64,000 nucleotides of DNA from Mesaphorura yosii. Taxonomy: Eukaryota > Arthropoda > Collembola > Poduromorpha > Tullbergiidae. The DNA lies in contig WIXG01000017.1 of assembly GCA_009869945.1 (NCBI GenBank), forward strand, positions 62,001-126,000, given 5' to 3'. Shown here piece by piece: positions 1 to 10,433 of the stretch. Position numbers and translations under genes: made by a program. Positions within the stretch are counted from its first letter, which is position 1. Every line of letters begins with the position of its first letter. Under the pieces are notes generated by a model. The model searched no databases. It saw nothing but the letters and a program-made list of their open reading frames with translations, and had not been told where the DNA came from.

Positions 1-110
1 AGCAATCAACTAAATTGACATTAGAATGAGAATTCGACAGTCGAGAAATGACGCTGTTCGAGTAACCATTAGCGAGTAATAAACTACATCATATTGCTTT
101 TACTTCACAG

Positions 111-2000
111 GTTCCCACCATCGGCTTCAATTGCGAGAGGATACGAGGGTCGAAGGGCAAATCGAAAGGAGTCAATTTCATTGTCTGGGATGTCGGTGGC
201 CAGGTAATTATAAATGACAGGCTGTAACTCTAAGAAATTAATGGGCATTGATTTTAAGCGGTGCTTGCACGTGGACGACAATAAAGTCATTGTGCTGTCG
301 TTTCTAAATGCAAGTGGAAAGCAAAGGTTTTAATTTGTAGTCAGTCCGTGATGTAAGCGCTTTGAAGGTGAATTTAGTCGGAATTGCAACCGATTTTATC
401 CAGAGTCAGAGTTAGAATCAGTTGCTTCGTCGTTTTCGAGCTCAAGTCCAGTACGGATCGCAAACGAAACGTACGGTGTTAACGAATATAATGTAAAGTG
501 ATGTCAGCAGCAAAAAAAGCAGCAGATGATTTTATGCATTGCTCATCATTCAGCCAATATAAAGATGAGCTCGTGTATTTGTCGCCGTTCGTTTGTGATT
601 TCCCGCAGTGTTGCTTTGCTGCCGATGCGATGCGATGCATGAGATAATTATTGTGCAACTTGGCTTTTGGCTAGCTGTAGTGTGGTGTGTTTTTAGATTT
701 TAGATGACATTGGCAAAGAAGACGAGTCATGAGTCACCACACCTCGCGCTAAATGTTTGGTCGATTAACTGCGACAAGTCTGCAGTCTACGCCGTACCTT
801 ACCCATACTGTAGTTTTTAAATTCATCTTGCATGTCGAGTTAAATCTGCTCGGACTGGCGAACAAGTGCACATACACACAGAAAGAAGTGGGCAACTTGT
901 ATAGAAAGTTGGCCGGCCGTTTTTGTGATCTTTTGATCTGACGACGTCGTGATCGTGATCATGGTTCTCTTCCTGCACGCGGTGCGATATGAACTTGATA
1001 TAGGAGGAAGAAGATGACGAAGAGACCTGCTGAAGTATAAGATTTAAAAAAACAAAGTCGTGATGCTTTTGTTGGGCCCGTCTTAATTTCAGGCCGGCGC
1101 GGCAGCGGCAGGCACAATGCACGTTCCGATATTTATAATTTTCGCTCATCTGTGCGCCAGATGCCTGCCGTCTGCATGTGTACGTTTGCGTTCCTTTTTT
1201 GCACGATATTTTCCAACTCGTGCCATGCCACTTGCGACTTGCTGCCTTCACTGCCTTGTTTGTTTTACAAATTGATTTCTCTTGTGTCACATTAGCGTAG
1301 CGTGTATAAAGTGTAGTATGCATTCTGATGAAAGATGCAGACGGGTGTAATGGTTAAGAGTTAATTAGGCAAGGCATTGTTATGAATTGGGTACTCGACT
1401 GAATTGCTCTCGAGAGGAAGTAGTTAAAGACAATGCAAGCGCGCGCCGCACGTGCCGCGAAGCTTAATCCCTGAATTACCACTTGATGCTGAGGAAGGCG
1501 CAGGCGATTCACGACTAATTCTCGTCATTGTCTTTGCACGCTATTTCAGGAGAAACTGCGGCCCCTGTGGAAATCCTACACTCGTCACACAGACGGCATC
1601 ATTTTCGTCCTAGATTCGCTCGACGAGGAGCGATTCGAAGAAGCCAAAGTCGAGCTCACTCGCACCGTGCGATCCAACGATAATCTCGGAGTCCCGCTTC
1701 TCATCCTCGCTAACAAGCAAGACTTACCAGGGGCCAAGGAGCCCCATGAAATTGAGAGCATTCTGCAGCTGCGGGAGACGCTGCACAATACTCTGTACCA
1801 TGTGCAATCGGCGTGCGCAATCACAGGTAAATGAGCGGGCAAAATTATTCAAAATGCAACGGCAAATCACGCGTACGGGTAATTTTTGCTAATCTTTGAC
1901 GTATTTTTTGACATTTTCAGGTGAAGGCCTAGACGAAGGAGTGGAAGTATTATACGAAATGATATTAAAACGAAGAAAATTACGGAAACGAAAAAAGTGA
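111..2000 (+). CDS. Arl4: ARL4-type small GTPase, C-terminal exons (5' part outside window)
   Basis: Three exons are visible: 111-203, 1550-1826 and 1921-2000 (stop TGA at 1998-2000). They join in phase to give about 150 residues of an ARF-family GTPase. Seen directly: the switch I segment [11 protein letters not shown], the G3 motif WDVGGQ interrupted by an intron right after [21 protein letters not shown], the G4 motif NKQD, and the G5 region SACAITGEGL. The protein ends in a basic tail, [13 protein letters not shown]. The insert between switch I and G3 and the Lys/Arg-rich C-terminus are typical of the ARL4 subgroup, which recruits ARF exchange factors to the plasma membrane and can enter the nucleus. 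The first exon, with the P-loop GxxxxGKT and any myristoylation site, lies upstream of position 1, so the gene is partial only because of the window edge. Confidence 0.93.
204..1549 (+). other. Long intron of the ARL4-type gene
   Basis: About 1.35 kb separate the switch I exon from the G3 exon; the borders are GT (204) and AG (1548-1549). Open frames inside, such as the one on the minus strand at 823-1323, show no recognisable protein and are taken as chance. I see no other structured element. Confidence 0.8.
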
Positions 2001-3637
2001 TGCTGTGTTAATGTACAAGTACAAGAGGAGTGATTGCAAATTGTGTGTAATGTAATGACAACGTTTCTCAATGCATCCAGATTTTATATGAATTATGACG
2101 ATTACTATTTGATTAAGGATACAGTGAGGATAAGACCTCCAAGTAGATCAGATCAAGCAAGACTTTATTCACTATTCACTGCTAAGCACTAATAAGACGT
2201 ATAAACTTAAGTACTTGCAATTAATTAGTGAAATTTTTGACAATCTGCAACAGCAACAGCGAAGATCAAAAGGCAAACTTGCTGCTCGAATCTCTTCCTA
2301 ATGATTGTGTAACGATAACGTAACTTGCGATAAAGTTCACTATTTACGCTTGAAAATTCTGTAATTACTGTTAACGCGTTACGAGTTAGACTAACGACTA
2401 AGAAAGTGAGAGCACAAAGTATTTATTGACTAATTAAGCTTATAAAATATTTATTTATATGCAAATTGCAAAGCAAATGCAATGCGTATGACAAATCTCA
2501 AGGAAGAAGACGCACTTTCGTCGTGAACGTACATTTAAGAATCAGACAACGGCTTAGCAGATAATTTGGCGTCATTTCGCACTAATTACAATGAAGAATT
2601 TATGTTGAGCGTTTATTTTTGTTATTTACGACTACGAAGTCCATATGCAATTATGCAGTTGGCAGTTGCAATTTTATTGTGAAATGACAATTGACAATTT
2701 TAACTTGACTGTTCTTGAAACGGGCGGCTTGAAATATTTTAGGTTACCAATCTCATTTGTCATGTATCGTTTTCCCCACAGATCTTAATCTTACAGTAAT
2801 CAACTGAACGCATTAAGCCGTAACGCAGTTTAAATAAGTAATTCTTCATTTTATGCTCACGCTCACGGCAGGTTTTAGAATTTCGAGTTTCGATCGTCCA
2901 TGTCAAAGTCGAAGTCAGAATTCGTCGAACATTTTTAATATGTTCAGACGGGCGAACAATTTTTGAATAAATGAATATTATGTAATTCTGGCTCAGCGAA
3001 TTTTGCATTCATTCTTGCATTACTCGACTCGGTTTTTAGCTTCATAGTTTTGAGTTTTATTAATTTTCGTTGTATTGTGGAGATAACATCAACATTTTAG
3101 TCTCAATAAATAAAGTAAGCAATTGCAAAAAGAAATCTTCGCATTCAAAGGAACATTTCAGTTAAATTAGTCTAATAATCAGTACGCATTCTTAAAACTA
3201 TAAAAGTAGGAAAGAAAGTAAGAAATTACTTTAAGCTATTTTGATTTTCATTGGAAATTACATCTCAGCTCTTCATTGATAAGCAAAGTAATGAAAATGA
3301 AGTAAGAAGCATGCATTGAAGATTATGAAGAATTAAAGTAACAATAATCAGCTTAACAATCGCAGCTTCATTGCTGACTTGACTGGATGTAACTCTGAAA
3401 ACGGTTCCTGAATTCTAAATTATTTTACGAGTACAAAACTACAAAATTGCTTATAAATTACTACAAAAGTATAGAAAATTTGTAGATCTTTCAGAAAGTG
3501 AGACTTGGTGAAGACTTGGGACGAAGCTTCTGGTAGTCTGATTACAATAAGTCAAAATTATTGTAGCTTGGCCACAGTAAGAGAGTGAACACAAGGTGAG
3601 GAATTGGTCTAATCGATGTCATGTCATCATGTTATGG
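2001..3637. other. Gap between ARL4-type and BAX-like genes, including probable long 3' UTRs
   Basis: The two neighbouring genes converge on this AT-rich stretch. A plus-strand AATAAA lies at 3105-3110 and could end a long ARL4 3' UTR. No coding exon is supported on either strand. Confidence 0.5.
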
Positions 3638-4651
3638 TCAAAGATTTCGACGAACGTAGACAGCGCATGCGAAAGCCAAGGAGATGAAGGCCAAGCATGC
3701 TGTTACTTGGCAGAGTACAGTCAGAGATGAGCTCAGGACAGCTGTCTGGAATACAAATTGTGCTACGTTAAATATTCGTCCTATTTCAGAATGATAGCGT
3801 CCGCCTTCACACTTAACTTACCCATCCGCCGTGGTTGTGTACCCATCGAGCAACATTTGTAGAGATGTAGTTTAATGACCACTGCATGATTTCCCGAAAT
3901 GTACGACTGAAACCCTTCTTGATCGCCTCGATGGTGATGTCAGCACAGAAGAAGAATAGGACGATGATTCTTTCTCGAGTTATTCCGCCATCCTGTTATT
4001 GCAAATATTTTTAATTAACAAGTCATCAAGTCAAGATCGATCGTTGCAAGGATAATCCTTAATTTTTAAACTTTACCTGGAAAAGCTCCTGGAGAAGCTT
4101 CAGAAAATTCTCAAATGTGATCGATTCCAAATTGACGGATTGAGCACGTTGACGAATGCACTCTCTTTCCGCTGATCGGGCAAAGGCATCTGCCACTTGT
4201 CTGAGTTCACGTCCAGCTCGAGTCCAATCAAGGGCCCTGTTGCAGGACAAATGAAATGAATAATTAAACAGTCGGTCTATCTACCGCTAAAGCTAACGCT
4301 AGTAAGCTCGTTAATTTCAATGGAGCAAATGTACCTAAACTCTGAATACCTATCGGGCGTGAGATTATGCAAGACTTGGCCGTCCGCCTCACGAAGTTGT
4401 CTGGCAACGGCTGGAGTAATGAGCCCCAATCGTCGAATCTCGGCAAGAACAAATTCAAGATACAAATGTTGGCCTTCATCCGCTTCGTTGCGAATCTCTT
4501 CCGGTACTGCTGGCTGTGGATGTTGTTGCTGCTCTTCTGGAATTGGACTTGCGGGTATTGAAACTGGTTTACCCGGTGAGCCTCCACAAGCTCCTTTGCT
4601 GCTGTCGTTCTTGTCGTTGTCGTCTCCTTTCTCACCAAACGTGCGAGCCAT
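3638..4651 (-). CDS. BCL-2 family apoptosis effector, BAX/BAK-like, tail-anchored
   Basis: Four exons on the minus strand, 4651-4335, 4236-4077, 3992-3822 and 3745-3638, join in phase to 251 residues. The BH3 helix (about 110-127) carries GRELRQVADAFARS with the L-x-x-x-A-D core. BH1 (about 154-178) is ELFQ-DGGITRERIIVLFFF. BH2 is RWVHNHGGW (about 208-216). The 36-codon last exon, too short to stand out alone, encodes the tail LTVLCQVTACLAFISLAFAC...VRRNL, a membrane anchor of about 23 residues with a short basic end, as in BAX and BAK. The segment REIMQWSLNYISTNVARWVHNHGGW also resembles the BAX alpha-6 to alpha-8 region. These proteins permeabilise the outer mitochondrial membrane. Known arthropod members are often BOK-like, so BAX versus BOK assignment needs a tree. 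The N-terminus is acidic and Pro/Gln-rich before the first helix. Confidence 0.9.
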
Positions 4652-4821
4652 CTTATTGCTTTTGAAGTGTCCAGTCGAGATCGAGATTACACAAACGACT
4701 AAATAAATGCTCGACGAAAGTTAAGAAAGACTTCTTGGTTTTGGATTGTGGCACATTCCCTGACCTACGCCTACTCTAATGTATATATCTTGCTAATCTT
4801 CTCATTGCTCTCCGACGATCC

Positions 4822-5440
4822 TCACTTAAATCTCTTTTTGTTATAGTTGAAATAATTCTTTTGTTCTAAAATTGTGAAACTACATTCTGGTAACTGACTA
4901 ATATTGAGCTTCACAGAGTCCACATTGTTAACTTGAGCAACAGGAGTAAATTCTATCACTCGGGACTGATTTGTAGGACGAACCATAAGTGACGGGCACT
5001 GAAATGAAAATGACAAAAACAGAATTGGGGTTAAGAACTTCAATTCACACAAACGGAAATGCAATAACTTAATCCCCCAAAATAGTACGTTGGTCTTAGT
5101 AGGAGGAAAACAATGTCAAAGACACTCGTCTCGCTGGATCAAGGAACCCATTATCTTTAACCCGAAAGAGGTGTTGAGGTTGAAGGGTTGGAAATAATTT
5201 GTGAAGAAAGGCTGAAGTTCATAAACTAGTCTTAATGCAAATTCGGGGCACAATAGAAATACCAACGACTTACTCAATAGTGGCGACAGAACGTCTCGTA
5301 ACCGAACCTTGATAAGAAAACGTATTAATGCTTTTTATCTGGACCCTGGACGAAGTTCCAAGTCCAACGATGTGCTCCTTAGAAGTCCAATCGTTCAGTT
5401 CTTCAGGCTTCCAGACTCGACAGCAGAGCGTAAAGTTAAT
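4822..5440 (-). CDS. Weak candidate exons, unresolved
   Basis: On the minus strand an open segment ends at a stop at 4822-4824 and is preceded by a good acceptor (about 5001, TTTTCATTTCAG). It would encode a tail such as CPSLMVRPTNQSRVIEF and ending NKKRFK. A second open stretch at about 5277-5420 reads CRVWKPEELNDWTSKEH and is followed by a strong GTAAGT donor. The two do not join cleanly in one phase, and no family is recognised. They may instead be part of the 5' UTR of the BAX-like gene or chance frames. Confidence 0.18.
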
Positions 5441-7257
5441 TCTGGTGATACGGGGTTACACGTTTCAGATTTCAGATGTATGCAAATACGAACTGTCACC
5501 AGTACCTGCATCAAATGGACAAATTCTATAGTGTTAAGTTCATAATATCTTGATCTTGTCCCTTTCTCATTTCTGACACGTCTCGATCCGTGAGCCGAGC
5601 TTGATCGGATCGAGTTTGGTGAACCTCATACAGCTGAACCATAACATGACCTTGACTGACTGACTCTTATAAACATTACTGTGTGGCCACATGCGTCTTG
5701 TGTACCACCAAAATAAAATGCTACGAACTGTACGGATCTAGACGATGAAATGCAACGCTTATCTTCAAACCAGTTAAGTTAGTCTGGGGATCTTTGATTG
5801 ATCTTTTTATAATCTAGACCATATTATGGAGCGAAACGTAACCAAATTGAAAATTAGTATTATCAATATGACCAGGACAAGAGCCTTGATGTTGAAGAAT
5901 TGCCTGAACTGCTGATTAACTAATAAACCTGCCTGTCTTTAAGCCTTATATTATGATATGCCGATTAGCCGTGTTGTTTATTATGTCTGGATACTAAACA
6001 CTATGAAATAATCACTCCTACTGATACTATCTGGCTCGCTATCGGTAAATGTTCTACGCAGACAGGCCAACTAACTGCAAGAATTAAATCTTAATCAGAT
6101 GCAAATAATACGATTAGCGCTTACCAGAATTCAGCAATCCGCAATCGGCAACTGGACGACCGTCATTTCACTTGTCTTCCGCACAACTGACTCATCGTGT
6201 TTTGTTGTGATTGCGTTTTTTTACGCACGCCACACGAGATGTGAGTGAACTTTCGTTCTCGTTGATGGTTTAGCACCAATCACTTGATGATGAAAGCCCA
6301 TGCAGGGATTTTATTATTGCATAATGCGTAACGTCAGCGTTAACCCAGAATCCAGACAGACAGAGTGGTGGTGATGTTACCAAGCTGAACCTGAACATGA
6401 ACACCTGCACCTTCCACTTGCTACCTACTTTGGCGTTGTTTTTAACACGAAGGAGTTGCGATCTCCAATTTCAATTCAACTCGGACAATGGCAATGCGTA
6501 CGCGTACATGGGACGTTTTAAATTCGTTATGCTGAGGCTAAGCATTCTGCATTCGAAACTTGGTTGTTGTCTGTTCGTAGGCTATTTCCGCCTATGCTAA
6601 CCATTGCTACTTATACCCGATAGCGATGACGAACACGTTGACCGCTTTTTTATGCCATGTTTTTGTTTGTGTCAACACAGAAGATAAGAAATAGCAAAAA
6701 ACCTGTTACAGTTTTCCGTTGCAAGTAGCAAGAATTTAACGCTTGTTCTTGATCCGTGGCCCATTTGGAATATTTATACTTAATTAAATTAAGAGGTCAG
6801 CGGTCAGTGATTCTTACTGATAAAAACTGACGAGACGGAAACCAACAAGAAAAGGATTGGTCATTAACCTGGGATTGTCGTCCAGGTCATGACTTCTGCC
6901 GTGCCAAGAGCCAAGGTCAGACGAAATTCAATTAGGTGATAATTATCATGGGTAAAAGTGGAGCCTGGCTAATTGGAGAGTTCAGGGGTTACGGAAGGCT
7001 TGGTTCTGGAGATTTGACCTGAACACTGAAGCATGATTGAATTAGAAAGTGATGAGTTCCTCATACTGGACAAAGCCTGAAATTGCAAATTGCGTCGTAA
7101 GTCGTAAGCATCTCAGCGGAAGGACTATATATTGCCAGAGCCAGAAATCGTTCTACGCTCAACACGGGACATAAACATGGGTTAGTCGCAGGTGGTTAAC
7201 CGCAAGAATCGTTTTCTGCTGGTTGAAACCTGATGATTGATGACATGTACCGAGACT
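5441..7257. other. Non-coding stretch, nothing recognised
   Basis: AT-rich sequence between the weak candidate exons and the DOMON gene. The short plus-strand frame at 6397-6600 has no domain or splice support. Confidence 0.5.
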
Positions 7258-8340
7258 TTAATTTAGCAGAGCCGTCAAAATGAAACTCACAACCGCGACT
7301 AGAATGTAGTATGAAAAAGAAATCGGATTCGTCGATGTTGCTCCGTCGTAGCCTTCATCGTAATCCGGGTCGGCAAGCTAAATGGAATTATAGATTTAAT
7401 TACCATCAAATGCTAGTTTCATCTGGAAGTATTGTTTTGCTTTGGGCTTACCACATCTTTAAACAGGAACGCACGTGAAGATACCGTCCTCCCGTTGTCA
7501 CTCTTGGCGTGCCCCGACAGCTGGAAGAAGTTGCTGGCTTCACCATTCGCGCCGAACAAGAAGTATTCCTGGTTGTTCAGGTCAACGTCGAGCTCCTTCA
7601 CCGTAAACTTTGGCTTCAGGAGAAATTCGCACAAGTACAGCCCTTCGATGATTGTGTGCCTCGGCTGGCTGAAAGTGTCCTGTGGCTAGAGCATTCAGAA
7701 GGACTGAGTTAACAGGCACCGTGGAAGCAGCAATGATTTTAGCTTACAATTTCATTGAATTCTTCTCCTTCTTTGTTTCCATACTGCAAATTTTTGCTGC
7801 CAACCACAGAATACGCAGCAAAGTGATTAGTTTTAGCTTGGTCTGTCACGCACGCAAATATTGCATCACCACCCTGCAAAATTGAGGTGCGTAGTACAAA
7901 ACCAAAGTATTGGCAATGGATCTGGGCACCGGAACAGGCACACAAACCATAATTCGATCGTCACTGATTCCAAGGGCGATGTACTCCAAGTTCTCTGTCA
8001 ATTTTCTCAACATTTTGATGCCATATGTCCCTTTCCTATGCTCAATCGTCACCACCCCCTGGCAGTCGTGATCGTTGATGCAGGTTGGACATCCGTCCCG
8101 CTCGGCGGCGCAGACTTTTAAGCAGGTCTTTGTGAATCCACATCCACCGTAAACGTCTGACCTCACCTGCTTCATCTTCTTTAGTCTGTCTTTGCCTATC
8201 TCTTTGTCATGCACAAGCTCGTAATTCTTTATCGGCGTGATTTCATCGTAGCCGCTAATTACGGATATAAAAATGCTTAGTAGAGCCAGTGATATGATGA
8301 AAAATGGAGCAAACGTTAGAATTCCATTAAAAATTGCCAT
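7258..8340 (-). CDS. Small secreted or anchored DOMON-domain protein
   Basis: Four minus-strand exons, 8340-7948, 7873-7748, 7685-7452 and 7377-7258, all in phase 0, give 290 residues. Start chosen at 8340 because MAIFNGILTFAPFFIISLA is a good signal peptide; an in-frame Met 34 codons upstream would bury it. A cysteine-rich stretch follows (GCGFTKTCLKVCAAERDGC, about residues 67-90). The DOMON signature lies at about residues 116-140: YIALGISDDRIM|GGDAIFACV, with an intron exactly at the bar. The C-terminus is an acidic spacer followed by a hydrophobic end (YYILVAVVSFILTALLN), fitting a GPI signal or tail anchor. DOMON domains bind haem or sugars and often sit beside cytochrome b561 in ferric reductases, but no b561 helices are present here. 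The ligand is unknown. Confidence 0.85.
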
Positions 8341-8796
8341 GATAGAAAAATTGGCATGAGTGAGGAAATGCCAAGTTTGGAGCACTTTAAAGCAACACGA
8401 CGCCTGACAAAGCATGAACACGAGTTTTTGGATCCAAATCATGAGGGCTTTTGCACATTTCGACTCGGGCTCAACGGCAGAAGATGTCTTAACAACTACT
8501 CCAATAAGTGCACAACGTCCACGAGGCGCACGGCACCAAAATTAACTTGAGTCAGCATTTTATTTTCTTTTTTTAACGTCCTTCCTTCTAAAGATATGCA
8601 AAGGTTAACACATTTCTATTGTTTATGAGTAACAAAGAGTTATTGTCTCAGTCAAAGTATCCTACTTAAAAAATAATATCACTCGTAAGTCATTTATAGA
8701 AAAAATCACAACAATATTGCGTACTATCAAAAGTAAGACTAGAATCTCAAGAGTTTACAAACATTTATGTGTTTCGATATGCGAATCTCGTAGTTA
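8341..8796. other. Gap between the DOMON gene and the minus-strand desaturase
   Basis: Holds the promoter side of the DOMON gene and the 3' UTR of the desaturase. A minus-strand AATAAA (TTTATT at 8559-8564) lies about 230 bp past the desaturase stop and is a candidate poly(A) signal. Confidence 0.5.
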
Positions 8797-10305
8797 CTAG
8801 TTGGATGTCACCGGCTCGGGGTGAAACGTTTCTGTCGCTGCGAGGTCTTCTTCTGGGATGTCCTTATCACCCCAGCCCCACGGCCCAGGGTGGCCGGACG
8901 CTCCCTCAAGGCCTGGCAATGGTGCCTGGCTGCAGTTGTGGTGAACATGACTGCCGTCGCCGGTTCTCTTCACACGCTGCATCACTATGTGCTTGGGCAC
9001 AGACTTCAGGTCGTAGGCCCAGCCAATCTTGGCCATCAAGTCGATGAAGGCCGAGGTCCAGTTGTACTGGTAATGTCCGAGTTCAGCTGCCTTGTAGTCC
9101 CACGGGAATGTATGATGGTAGTTGTGCCATCCTTCTCCCATTGCGAAAATTGCGACGAGTTTGCTCTCGGCTGGGTTAATGTTCCTGTTAATTTCAGATA
9201 AGCAGTACGGAATTAGTAAAGTAAGTTACTTTACAATTTTGAGTTTTGCAATTTTTCCATGCATAAATGCGTGCGCATAATAACTTCAGTGATCACGTAC
9301 TTGTCGTATGGATGATCTCCCCAGAGATGAGCGACGCTGTTAACCAACCACGTGTAATGCAAGATTGAGCAATACCGCAGCTGAACTCCGAAGCACCAAG
9401 CTGCTGCAAGACTCTCGCCCCAGAAGTACATTGGAATGAGGGCAGGAATGAAGAAACTGACTGTCAGCACAAGTGGCACGTAGTACCTGATGAAGACAAA
9501 TTTTAGTTAGTCACACAGCTTTAGCTCACTACAAAGCCTGGAGTAAGGTTCTGCGCTTACTTTTTCTGAAACATGATGATTGGATCAGCTTCCAAGTCTG
9601 ACATGTCAATTCCAGCGCCTTTTTCCTTAACCGCTGGGTGTTTACGGCTCAGGAGCCAACCCATGTGTGCGAAGAAGAAACCTCGCTTGGCGTTGTGAGG
9701 GTCGGCGTTAGTTTCGGAGTATTTATGGTGCACACGGTGATCACGGCTCCACTCATGAATGCTATTCTATAAAGGACAGAATAGAGAAATGTGTTAGTTC
9801 GATTCCAAGACTTTGCACCCGAATTTCCACTACTAAGTAAATACGAATTTGCTAGTAACTACTAAATACTCACCTGGAACGCAATTGTTTGGAAGACAGC
9901 GAGCAGAATACGAAGAGGAAGTTTGGCCTTGTACGATTTGTGGGCCCAGAGACGATGGCATCCGGCGGTGATTCCGAGACCGCTGATGACCGTGAACAGC
10001 GCGCCCCAAACCATAGTCTGCCACATGATTTGCCCAGTCAGGAACAAGTAGGCTCCGTACAGAGCGATGACGTGAAGGTACGTGAACAGGCCGATGTTTC
10101 TCCAGACAATCCTAATTGGAAACTCTTGGTTGATCAGCGGAACAGGAGTTGCAAGGTCTTTTTTGTTCGGCTCGCGCCGGGCTGTGGTGAGACCATTGTT
10201 GTTATTATTGTTCGCAGTTGAGTCGCCGTCGCCAGTCGATCGATTTTTGTTGACGTAGTTCGGCATGAAGCCGGAATCGTCAGCTTTTCTGTGTGCTGGT
10301 GGCAT
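8797..10305 (-). CDS. Acyl-CoA delta-9 desaturase, copy A
   Basis: Four exons on the minus strand, 10305-9874, 9766-9561, 9486-9301 and 9184-8797, give 403 residues. It introduces a cis-9 double bond into saturated acyl-CoA at the ER with cytochrome b5. All three iron-binding histidine boxes are visible: HRLWAH (117-122), HRVHH (154-158) and HNYHH (295-299). The preceding hydrophobic pairs (YLHVIALYGAYLFLTG; FFIPALIPMYFWGE) fit the four-helix fold. The N-terminus is a polar, Asn-rich leader of about 55 residues before INQEFPIRIVWRNI. The C-terminus after PWGWGDKDIP is short (EEDLAATETFHPEPVTSN). Exons 2 and 3 have exactly the lengths (206 and 186 nt) of those in the plus-strand copy at 15.6-18.2 kb, showing that the two are duplicates. 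Confidence 0.97.
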
Positions 10306-10425
10306 GGCTGAATTGAAGTGTCAAATATCAAATCACAAGGATCGGGAGCTGAGCTGGTTACTGGAACTTTTGTCAGTTTAGAGACTGTTTTGATGACTGA
10401 ATGACAAACCAAAATCACCGGATCC

Positions 10426-10433
10426 CTTTTATA
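10426..10433 (-). promoter_or_regulatory. Candidate TATA box of desaturase copy A
   Basis: TATAAAAG on the minus strand, about 120 bp upstream of the desaturase start codon at 10305. Position and match suit a TATA element with a short 5' UTR; no initiator was mapped. Confidence 0.45.

Noticed and set aside
823-1323. 166-codon open frame on the minus strand
   Set aside because: Lies inside the ARL4 intron on the opposite strand, Ser- and Cys/Arg-rich without any recognisable fold.
4320-4706. 128-codon plus-strand frame opposite the first BAX-like exon
   Set aside because: Antisense shadow of the exon that encodes the N-terminus of the BCL-2 protein.
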